Of a DNA stretch of 64,000 nt, positions 1 through 8,156 are shown piece by piece. The stretch lies in the NCBI GenBank assembly GCA_030295235.1, contig AP026135.1:1164001-1228000 (forward strand), given 5' to 3'. This DNA comes from Fistulifera solaris. Its lineage: Eukaryota > Bacillariophyta > Bacillariophyceae > Naviculales > Stauroneidaceae. The translations under genes and the position numbers were made by a program. The stretch's first letter is position 1, and each line of letters begins with the position of its first letter. Under the pieces are notes generated by a model, which had not been told where the DNA came from, searched no databases, and was given only the letters and a program-made list of their open reading frames with translations.

Positions 1-396
1 ATTAACTCCTTGTCATTCACAGAGAACTTGGATTTTAATAAAGAAGGAATGAGTTGCCAGAACGGATCGTCCGTTCCTTGTACTGCTTGTCCTAAAACCG
101 ATTGACTGGCTTGTTCTTGCAACTCTGCTAACCAGGCATCGGTTTCCGATTTCACGTATGGTTTGTTAGTAGAAGGTGCTTTCTTCTTTTGCCCTTTTCA
201 TTTGTTTGTTTTTCTTTTTTGGGTGTTTGATTTGCTTTCGGTGCACCAAATCCTTTCCCCGAAGATGCTTTGAGCAAAGAAACGATTCGTTGTCTCGAAT
301 GATGATTATTCGACGACGACGTCACAGAAAAAGGCTCCTGTGTTGCTGTTACAAAGCAGTAGCAACGCACAAAAAAGCTGTCACGAACGATAACAT
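1..396 (-). CDS. Plastid-targeted unknown protein, N-terminal part, runs off window
   Basis: The coding region continues past the left edge. The ATG at 396 opens a hydrophobic signal-peptide-like stretch (MLSFVTAFLCVATA). This is followed by Ser/Asn/His-rich sequence, the motif SSGKGFGAPK, a Lys-rich linker, and then a folded-looking segment with DAWLAEL and DPFWQLIPSLL near positions 150 to 1. Signal peptide plus basic linker suggests a diatom plastid protein. The frame changes twice, near 350 and near 205 in an A-rich stretch, so the segments were read in different frames. I do not recognise the family. The next gene has the same GKGFG motif after its pre-sequence, so the two may be distant relatives. 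Confidence 0.5.
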
Positions 397-1045
397 GAAA
401 AAGAATTATTTGTATAAAGAAAAGAAAGACTGAAAGTTACAAGACATGTAACCTTATCGTCACAAACATCATCATTGTCACATTTCATAATAAAACATCA
501 ACAATATAAACCGACATCGTCCGATCCACGCGTTTGTTCGGATGCAAGACAGACCATAAACCGAAACCCCATTGTAAACTGCACTATCTAGTAAAGTGTA
601 AGCGACCTTTTTCTGTGACTCAAGTAAACTGCAGTCCCGAAACCGGTGGTCCACATGATCACGAATGAAGAATGAATGCAAAGCAACGACCACGTGACAT
701 TAACCTGCCTATAACCGACAAGATTATAGAATGAATTCTATAAAGAAGCTATATTTTGATTCCTCTTATTCGCACTGCAAAAACGTCGGAGTTAACATCC
801 CTTTTTCCGCCTCACACGCGTTTGCCAGCATGTCTATTGGTTTCGTTGTTGTTTGCCATCCTCTTTTCTTGTCAGCGAATGAATCCCGAAACATATTCAT
901 GTATCACAAATTATCACTGATTTTTTAGTAGGCTACAGAATAAGCATGTCAAGTACTGCGAATAGTTGCTAGTTATAGCACTCACTTGACTCGTCGCCAT
1001 TCAGACGTCAATATTTGCCTTGGTTCCATCGACTCAATAAAAAGG
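397..1045. other. Intergenic stretch, no gene seen
   Basis: Lies between the start of the first minus-strand gene and the end of the second. Open frames here are short and show no family resemblance. It probably holds the promoter of the left gene. Confidence 0.5.
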
Positions 1046-1877
1046 TCACGCATACGCATTTGGATTATCGGGAATATCCGGCATATCTTGCAGCTGATAC
1101 AGCAATCGAATCGCCGGACTATCCCGTTGGAGACTCGCTACTTCAAACTGCGTTTGGAGACCTAACCATTCCAAGGGCCGCAACACTTGTGTGGCACAAA
1201 ACTCATCCAAATCTTCCAAGGAAACGTGCGGTACAAGAATCAAGGAACCCGTGTGTACCGCATTCTGTGTTTTCAGCTCATAAATTTCACTCCAACAAGT
1301 GGCAAACAAATCCGTTGACGGCGAGGCAACGTGGAACCGTTGAATGGCCATTAATCGTCGACCTTCTTCCATGAAATGCAAATCATTGTCGTCGTCTTTT
1401 CCACCTGGACTGTTAGTAATGGGAATATCCAGCAACGATTGATGCATGCTGTCCAAAAAGGCACTCAAGAAGGACATATCCTTTTCTTCGGACGGTTTGT
1501 CGGGTAGGGCGATATGTTGATGTTGTTCGATAATGTCGCCGCGATTTCTCAATACATCTACTGCCAGACACGGTGCCATGGATAATTCACGAAACATGGG
1601 GATCCAGCGGCTCTTATCATCAAAAAAAGTCTATCATGGTCACGTCACTGATATCGGGGAGTGGTGAATTGCTAATGCGGTTAATATCCTTTCCATACGT
1701 TTTTGCCGGAGCGGGACGTGGAGAAGGTTCCTGTTTTCCGAATCCTTTTCCGCTCGCAAAAAGGCATGTTTGTTGTCGCTTATGATGGAAGAGCGATGAA
1801 AAGACAAAGGCAATGGTAGGCAGAGCATTGATCAACACAAACAAAGGAAAAACTTGATGAGAATAATGATATCGCAT
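1046..1877 (-). CDS. Plastid-targeted unknown protein with GKGFG motif
   Basis: Starts at the ATG at 1877 (MRYHYSHQVF). A hydrophobic signal peptide ends in PTIA-FVFS, which fits the diatom Ala-Phe plastid cleavage motif. A basic transit-like stretch follows and then ASGKGFGKQEP. The remaining ~190 residues include WIPMFRELSMAPCLAVDVL and an acidic loop (GGKDDDND). They look like one soluble domain that I cannot assign. The two halves are in frames offset by one base at a run of seven A (plus strand, 1622-1628). Dropping one base of that run joins them smoothly, so an indel error is likely. Function unknown; plastid location is inferred from the pre-sequence only. Confidence 0.6.
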
Positions 1878-2037
1878 CTGGACGAAGAATAAAAGCAATG
1901 AATCAAAGGATGAAGACTAGTGAGCAGAAGAGATTGTAACAGTAATAAAGGATAGATGACTCTTTTGTACAAAGGATAAAAAAAATCTTTGTTGTTGTGC
2001 AATAGAGCTCGGCGAAAGCGAGGAAATCGTCACCTCT

Positions 2038-2632
2038 CCAGCAAATCTGGGGAGTTTTCCCAGAAAATCTGGGAGGCTGTGTTTTTACATTCCCAGATAA
2101 TCTGGAGGTGCTGTTTTTACGTTTCCAGATAATCTGGGACTGCTGTGTTTTCCCGTTCCCAGATAATCTCGGAATGCTGTTTTTTACGTTCCCAGAAAAT
2201 CTGGGAGAGCTGTGTTTTCCCGATCCCAGAAAATCTGGGAGTGCTGTGTTTTTACGTTCCCAGAAAATCTGGGAGAGCTGTGTTTTACGTTCCCAGATAA
2301 TCTGGGAATGCTGTTTCCCGCTCCCAGAAAATCTGGGAGTGCTGTTTTACGTTCCCAGAAAATCTGGGAGTGCTGTGTTTTTACGTTCCCAGAAAATCTG
2401 GGGATGCTGTTTTTACGTTCCCAAATAATCTTGGAGTGCTGTTTTTACGTTTCCAGAAAATCTTCGCATTTTGTGTTCCTTGTACACAGAAAATCTGTTA
2501 GTTTTGCAATTTCACGGGCACATAAGATCTGTGTATGTTGTTTATTTACATTCAGAGATAATCTGTGCCATCGGTGTTTCAGGTAAGGCATGGTGTGTGA
2601 TGTCTTCACCTCCACAGAAAATCTGGAGTGGC
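2038..2632. repeat. Tandem array of ~18 imperfect palindromes, ~33 bp period
   Basis: Units share the core TCCCAGA-(A/T)AA-TCTGGGA, a 7-bp inverted repeat around 3 bases, separated by T-rich spacers ending in TTTTTACGT. Unit starts lie near 2038, 2058, 2090, 2124, 2156, 2188, 2223, 2257, 2290, 2322, 2352, 2386, 2418, 2450, 2485, 2518, 2550 and 2612. Units from 2186 to 2400 are almost identical, and units after 2418 are degenerate. Some outer units change both arms together, for example ACAGA with TCTGT near 2485. The array lies upstream of the GKGFG gene and downstream of the UBX gene. Frames open across it encode only repeated FPENLG-type peptides and are probably not genes. Confidence 0.9.
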
Positions 2633-2948
2633 GGCGAATAAAGCAGCCTAACTCATGACTAAAAATCCAGTCGTACTTCTTACATCTTGTCGTTATTATT
2701 GCTTCACCTGTCCCTTCCTAACTTCGCGGTGAAATTTATTCAACTATGGGTTTTTAAGTTGGATACGATATTAGTGATCTCCCCACAGATCTTTTGTCGG
2801 TAACGAATGTGAAGTGGGGTCTTGCGATTACTCAAGAGTACGTTCCCTGCATTTTGTCATGTTAGCCCATCCACAAACCATCCCAAAACAGAATGACTCT
2901 CAAGTACCACTGTTTGTGTGGTCATTCTCTATTGCTATTTTAATTTTT
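2633..2948. other. Intergenic stretch after the palindromic array
   Basis: About 316 bp between the palindromic array and the end of the UBX gene. It contains one copy of an ACTCATGACT motif near 2652, a string seen in several other intergenic regions here. No gene seen. Confidence 0.4.
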
Positions 2949-4463
2949 TTATGCGGTAGGAGATGCAGCTTCTTCGTTAGCGGCTTCCGTGACGCGGAAT
3001 GCGACCATTTTACCCCATCCCATCTCTCCCAAAGAGCGAGTTTTATGCTCTTCCTCCCACTTAAATGTTTGCTTTCCATTCAATGTGGTCAAAACTACTT
3101 TCTCTCGTTCTTGTTCGGCCACGACATCGACCCAGTTGAATACCATCTCTAAAGTAGCTGTTTCCGGATCAAATTGACGTTGATGACTTGTGCCATCCGC
3201 AAAACGCACAGCAAGTGTCATGAAACCAATGGCCGGATCCGGAAGAGTGGCATTAAACTCCGCACGCCGTTGCTGTATAGCTTCAGCATGTGCCGCAGCG
3301 GCTTGAGCGCGGGCCTCCTCTTCCTCTTTTAGTGCTTGCTCATCGATTTGTCGTTGCCGTTCTTGCACAATACTCGTCCGATACCCTTCCAGCCGTTCTT
3401 GAGCGATTTGTAGTTCCTTTTGAGCGTACTGCATCCTTTGATATAGTTTCTTGTGTCGTTTTCGAATCGTATTGAGCCACGACGCCATGGTGGTCGCATT
3501 TGGAGGGGGGATTGCAATGATGTTGTGAGAGTACCTGACAGGACGCGGTCGCGGAGGCTCTCTTCGAAGTGGCAACTAACAGAACAGGGCGCTTCGAATT
3601 GGGCTCTAGATTCAAGCGTTTGGCGGCGACGACGGCTTCAGGCGATTTGGCCTTGGCGCTCCACAACAAAAACGACGGCGTTGGAATGCTTTTATGAGCT
3701 GATTTTTCCGCCATTTTGGCCACTTCCACCGATAAGAATGATTCGATTGCAATCTTGTCAGCTGCAGTCTGATGATCAGGACGGTTGGAAGGTATTAATA
3801 CAAGTAATAGCCGTGATTGCGATCGTGCTAGTTGTAAGGCATCTTGAATCGAACCCCCACTATCGCTGGGTATCTTTTCTCTTCGGATGCGGTTTCGTAA
3901 TCGTTTCGAGTCGCTTTGACTTTGTATGCAGCGGCCAAATAGTTTGCGAAATCCCGGTGATCATTGCTATTTGCGTTCGAAACGTCACTATCCTCACCAT
4001 CTTCTTCTACGGATGACGATGATAGCAACGAGATCCAAAATTGCGACAAACGCTTAGTGATCTTTTCTACAATTGTGACGCCTTCATCGCCGCTCCCTGG
4101 AGAGAATGCCACAGAAAAGGCCCTTATTGCCGCTTTGAAAACTCCCAACGTTGTCTTTCCAGTCGCTTTAACAGCCATTGAAACGAAAGTAGTATCCTCC
4201 GCATCCTCCCTTTCGTCGTCATTTTCACTAGCAGCTTCCGACACTTCCTCGTCCTCCTCCTGACCTATTTCGTCCTCTTCTTCTTCCTCCTCATCATCTT
4301 CGTTCAAAGTTGCACCACCGCGTTGAATATCGTCCCATCGGCGTGTATTTCTGGTGTTGACTGGAGAAGCAAGAGAGAGTGAAGACTGTTGAATTGTACG
4401 AGATAGCGGATGCACAAAAGAGCATTGCAGCAAGAGAACGATGATTGCTGCGAGTCGATGCAT
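2949..4463 (-). CDS. UAS-UBX domain protein (FAF2/UBXD8-like)
   Basis: Starts at the ATG at 4463 with a hydrophobic segment (MHRLAAIIVLLLQCSFVHP) that could be a signal peptide or membrane anchor. An acidic stretch at ~55-95 is rich in Glu/Asp. A thioredoxin-like UAS domain runs from ~206 (GGSIQDALQLARSQSRLLLV) to ~320 (RPVLLVATSKR). A charged coiled-coil follows at ~340-410 (RKRHKKLYQRMQYAQKELQ), and a C-terminal UBX domain begins at ~415 (VRFADGTSHQRQFDPET). UBX domains bind the AAA ATPase p97/Cdc48, and FAF-type proteins recruit it to membranes for protein extraction. A role at the ER or a periplastid membrane is inference. The frame changes near 3870 (AAAA run) and near 3565; domain order across both joins is exactly that of the family, so the gene is probably intact. 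Confidence 0.8.
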
Positions 4464-4766
4464 TGTACAGTACTTTTTGTCTCCAATCAATGATTGTGAA
4501 CTCTAACTAGATAAAATTCTGGTAATGAAATAATCAAAGAGAAGTGAGAATGCAAATGAGCGCATCCGTAACTTCCAAATGGAAGCAGACGACGATAAGC
4601 GATAGGGTTCAATAACTGTACGACGTACAGTCGTACTACAGCTGGTACTGCAACATGGCTAGAGGGACAAATAAAACAAAACTACTCTCGCAACGAGAAA
4701 GAAACGACAGATTAAGAGTTATACGATGTGATTGTGTTCCAAGGACCAAGCGCGAGTCCCTAGACT
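4464..4766. other. Intergenic stretch, no gene seen
   Basis: About 300 bp between the start of the UBX gene and the stop of phosphoribulokinase, both on the minus strand. No recognised element. Confidence 0.4.
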
Positions 4767-5945
4767 TTAAGCGGCGGCAGCGGTCGCCTTTTCACTCTTC
4801 TTGGCAATGGCGGCCTTCTTCTCGTAGAGGGATCGGATGGCGAACGCGGCCAAGGTTTGCATCAAACCAGTACCGTTGTTGGATCCGGGAGCATCGGCCA
4901 AGGCCAACATGGCTTGCGTCAATTCTCCGTAAAACTTGGTGTTGGTGTTGGAAAGGGCCGATTCGACATAGACCAATTCTTGAATGTTATCAAAGTTTCC
5001 GTCCATCTCCAAGACTTGCACATCCGAGCCAAAGTAGTCATCGGGGTAGGAAGCAAGCTTGATTCCGGGAGCCGGAGAAGAGAGCTTTCCGGGAGCCGGA
5101 GTCCATTCAATCTTGGAGCCTTCATCAAAGAGGTAGCAGGGCGCAAAGTTCTCGACGCCGAGCTTTTGAATGCATCGGACGCGAAGAGTCTTCTTGTCTT
5201 CCTTGTCCAATTCGGTAGGGAGGACTTCGACAATCAAGTCGGCATCCTTCTTTTGGGGGTCAATGTAAGCATCAAAATCGGGTTTGCGTGCTTCAATGGA
5301 GGCAAGGATGGACTCCAACGAGTGACCACGCTCTTCCATGTCACGTTGGATCTTCCAGTTGAGCTTGACATCGGGAGAAATGTCAAGGTAAAGGGTAAAG
5401 TCGAGCAAGTCTCGCACACGTTCGTCGTGCATAGGGTGAAGACCTTCAAAGATGATGATCGGAGTCGGTTCGACGGTTTCCGGTGTGTCGAGGGTTCCGT
5501 TGACGTGGTTGTAGATGGGCTTGGAAATAGTCTTTCCTTCCTTGAGTGCCTTGACTTGTTCGTACATGAGATCAAAGTTGTTCTCCAAGGGGTCCAAAGC
5601 TGTGCGCTTGGTGACTTTACGTCCTTCACGGTCGTTCAAGTGATAATCATCGAGGCAGATAACGGTAGTCAAGTCAGACACCAAAGTGTTGGTTTCCCAG
5701 CCTCCTTCTTTGCCGAAACCACCTCCCAAAGGACCAACAACATCTCCTCCAAAGATACTGGTCAAACGACGCATGAAAGTAGACTTTCCGCAACCCGAAT
5801 CGGCGGCAACACCGATGACAATGGGCGTTTGACCGGGTTTGAGGGCATCCAACTGACTGTCCCCACGAAGATGAGCCGGTCGGAAAGCGACGGGAGAGAA
5901 AGCAGCAGCCGAAGCGACTAAAGAGGAAACAACAAAGAATTTCAT
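4767..5945 (-). CDS. PRK: Phosphoribulokinase, chloroplast
   Basis: Phosphorylates ribulose-5-phosphate with ATP to ribulose-1,5-bisphosphate in the Calvin cycle, in the plastid stroma. The 392-residue protein starts at the ATG at 5945. The signal peptide ends in SAAA-FSP, the diatom plastid motif. The P-loop GVAADSGCGKST is at 45-56, followed by VICLDDYH, KPIYNHVNG, EGLHPM, DFTLYLDIS and the family tail PGSNNGTG. The two N-terminal cysteines that form the redox disulfide in plants (GCGK and VICLDD) are present, but they lie 45 residues apart because of a Gly-rich insert, against 39 in spinach as I recall it. The C-terminal Cys pair of plant PRK is absent (TPAPGKLSSPAPGIK). An in-frame upstream extension to 6014 is less likely because the signal peptide begins at MKFF. 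Confidence 0.97.
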   Translation of the reverse strand: MKFFVVSSLVASAAAFSPVAFRPAHLRGDSQLDALKPGQTPIVIGVAADSGCGKSTFMRRLTSIFGGDVVGPLGGGFGKEGGWETNTLVSDLTTVICLDDYHLNDREGRKVTKRTALDPLENNFDLMYEQVKALKEGKTISKPIYNHVNGTLDTPETVEPTPIIIFEGLHPMHDERVRDLLDFTLYLDISPDVKLNWKIQRDMEERGHSLESILASIEARKPDFDAYIDPQKKDADLIVEVLPTELDKEDKKTLRVRCIQKLGVENFAPCYLFDEGSKIEWTPAPGKLSSPAPGIKLASYPDDYFGSDVQVLEMDGNFDNIQELVYVESALSNTNTKFYGELTQAMLALADAPGSNNGTGLMQTLAAFAIRSLYEKKAAIAKKSEKATAAAA

Positions 5946-6419
5946 GGTAACAAAAAGACTAACAGTAGTATTATGAGAAAGATGTTTGTGTTTGTCGTTG
6001 TTGTCGTCTTTCATTCTCCCAAAAAGAGAGAGAGGGAGAGAAAACCAGGCGACGTGAGCATCCTGGTGAGGGGCAAGTACGTACCCCCAAGACCACTCTT
6101 TATTTCAGTCTCCATCCAGCCAATTACTGACGTTGGTAGGTAAACTCCCACATCAACAGAGATACTGGTCATCGGAGCGGTACTCAAGGGGTCAGTGTCT
6201 CCAAAAACCTTTTCGCCACGTAGTCTCTTTCTCCGTGGCTTTTGTGGCCACGAAGATTTTGGCGCGCTCAAGAGCCAGATGGTTCGAGTCTGGTGCCAGC
6301 TGTACAAGGAGGCACACGTTTCGTACGCGCGTCCCAACACAGACAAGCAACTACTTCTCATTCACGAACTAGGACGAGAAGTCCAACTATTGTAGTGGCT
6401 TCCCACATTGAACTCTCCT
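5946..6419. other. Upstream region of phosphoribulokinase
   Basis: Between the PRK start and the end of the enoyl reductase gene. A purine-rich stretch lies near 6020-6045 and a short GTACGTACC palindrome near 6078. A 116-residue minus-strand frame is open here (6011-6361) but has no recognisable features and is probably chance. The region likely holds the PRK promoter and 5' leader. Confidence 0.4.
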
Positions 6420-7564
6420 TCACTCCACTGACAGATCGAATACAATTTTACTGCGAATAGGACCCGTTTGTGCTTTCTCCCATCGTAGAGCTTCGGCCCA
6501 ATCGCGTAACGGAAAGACTTGCACCGGAGGTAGTTGAATTCCGGCCGAAGAGGAGTCGTAATAATCACGAACCAGTTGCTGCACAAATGCAACACGTGAT
6601 TCATAGGATTGCTGCCACATCCATTGACTGTGCCAATATCCTTTCAATTGCACGTTGCGAAAAATCAAATCACTAGTGGATACGGAAACCGGTTGTTGTG
6701 ACATGCCCCCGTACGTCACATGCCAACCATTTGGTTGCAACAATTGCAGTAGCAGTTGCGACGATAGTCCACCGACAGCATTGAAAGCTGTCTGAAAGTT
6801 CCATTCCTCACGGAGGGCACGTATTTTGTTGCGGTCATGAATATACTCGTCTTCGATCAGAATCTTGGTATGACTGGTTGACGTGACATAATCGTGTAGT
6901 AAATCCATTTCGAGTAGATTACTTCGACGTCGCACAAACGATACGATGGGTGTTCGAGTCATTTGTGCGAGTATCGTCGCGACCGCCGAATTGCCGGCAT
7001 TCTGCACAATGGCTCCATTCTCGTTCCCTTGTTGCAATAGATTGTAAGCGGTTCCCACCAATTGAAAGAAAATGGCGTCATGTGGGCAGAAAGGATGTTG
7101 TGTTGATGTTGATTGCTGCTGCTTGGAAAAACGGGAAGAACGTATTCGAATGGTAATGAAACATGGGAACGAAACGTTCCGATTCCTCCAACGGTAATGA
7201 CCGTGTCTCCTACTTTTAGTGGTTTGTTGCTGCTGTCAGCATTCTCTAGCTCCGACACATGAATAACTACTCCTATTCCCTCTGCTCCGGCTACATTGCG
7301 TTGCGTCACGGACGATTGTCGCCACGAAGGAGACGCCAACGAAGGATATTTGCCTTGCACTTGATTGACATCGGCCGGATTCCATGCCGCGTATTTCATT
7401 TCCACAGTCACATGATTGCTGTTTTGTTGTTGACTTGGTTGCAGCTCATGATATTGCAGGACTTGCAGAGGATCACCATGTTGCGCAAAGCTCAATTCAT
7501 GATAAAGACGTCGTTTTACAACGATCGAGGTCGAAAAGAAGAGACTGTTGCTTTTCCTTAGCAT
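6420..7564 (-). CDS. Mitochondrial trans-2-enoyl-CoA/ACP reductase (MECR/ETR1 family)
   Basis: A medium-chain dehydrogenase/reductase that carries out the NADPH-dependent last step of mitochondrial fatty acid synthesis, which feeds lipoate. Starts at the ATG at 7564 with a basic N-terminus (MLRKSNSLFFSTSIVVKRRL) suitable for mitochondria. The GroES-like half includes WNPADVNQVQGKYP and VAGAEGIGVV. The Rossmann half includes GAIVQNAGNSAVA, FNAVGG, GWHVTYGGMSQQPV and LKGYWHSQW, matching MECR. The frame changes once near 7080-7095, between LSAH and DAIFFQLVGTAYNLL. Protein similarity runs through the join, so a one-base assembly indel is likely. The gene is divergent from the Fic gene. Confidence 0.87.
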
Positions 7565-7640
7565 GATGCGCTTTTGATTCTAGTCTACCTGCAACAATGT
7601 CTTTGTTATCAAGCTACAACAGTTTGTCAAACGAGAACGT

Positions 7641-7660
7641 CGATCGTCGATCGACGATCG
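7641..7660. promoter_or_regulatory. 20-bp perfect palindrome
   Basis: CGATCGTCGATCGACGATCG reads the same on both strands. It lies 77 bp upstream of the enoyl reductase ATG in a divergent promoter region, so it could be a dimer-bound operator. A regulatory role is inference. Confidence 0.4.
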
Positions 7661-7823
7661 TCTTCTTCTTCAATTCTTTACATACACTCTCATTCTTTCG
7701 TCCGCCATCGTTTCGAAAAATGCCATCAAATACGTAATAGTAATGCTTATTGTCGCACCGTCGGACCCCTTCATCTGCCATGTAGTTTTTCACATTTCAG
7801 TCTACTTGGGCAATGGATACTTT

Positions 7824-7877
7824 GCGCATCGGTACCCAGCCTTTAAGTAAAATTAGTCGTTACATAGTCACACCCGT
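7824..7877. repeat. Partial copy of dispersed TIR element
   Basis: Matches one end of the 122-bp element at 31268-31389: GCATCGGTACCCAG, CTTTAAGTAAAATTA, then the terminal CGTTACATAGTCACACCCGT. The other terminus is missing. Confidence 0.7.
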
Positions 7878-7909
7878 TCACACAACTTTGTATTGTGACG
7901 TTCCAGTAC

Positions 7910-7927
7910 GGTACCGGTACCGGTACC
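7910..7927. repeat. Tandem GGTACC palindromes
   Basis: Three head-to-tail GGTACC units. Related GGTACCGGTACC or TACGG-type strings recur near 14185, 26090, 27945 and 28208, always between genes. Confidence 0.6.
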
Positions 7928-8156
7928 ATACCGGTCAGGCAATACCGTGCGTCCCCCTTCCGCCGCGCGAAACAACACAAGCAAAATGAACGCGACCACG
8001 ACTTCAACAGAAAAAGGAAATGCTGCATTTTTGCAGATAAACCTTACTTGTACAAGTAATCAGAACTTCTAGGATGTATTTGTGACTTGTGACACACATC
8101 ATTACACCAGATATTGCTATACCTTCATCTCATCTCTCTTCTTATCATTCTATCGA

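Larger units (their letters stand above)
7565..8156. other. Divergent intergenic region between enoyl reductase and Fic gene
   Basis: This 592-bp region must serve both divergent genes. It holds a 20-bp perfect palindrome at 7641-7660, a partial copy of the dispersed TIR element at 7824-7877, and a GGTACC triple at 7910-7927. No gene seen. Confidence 0.6.

Noticed and set aside
2108-2586. Open frames of 106 and 124 residues across the palindromic array
   Set aside because: The peptides simply repeat FPENLG-type units in every frame that lacks stops; this comes from the repeat, not from coding selection.
2038-2632. CRISPR-like array
   Set aside because: The repeats are palindromic and evenly spaced, but spacers are themselves T-rich and near-identical, repeats decay in one direction, and the setting is a eukaryotic nuclear genome with no cas genes.
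4857-5921. Long open frame (354 residues) on the plus strand opposite phosphoribulokinase
   Set aside because: It mirrors the conserved PRK codons and has no family features; a shadow of a strongly biased gene.
6244-6300. tRNA-like TTCGAGTC loop
   Set aside because: The flanking bases do not form a 5-bp T stem and no matching acceptor or anticodon arms could be found.
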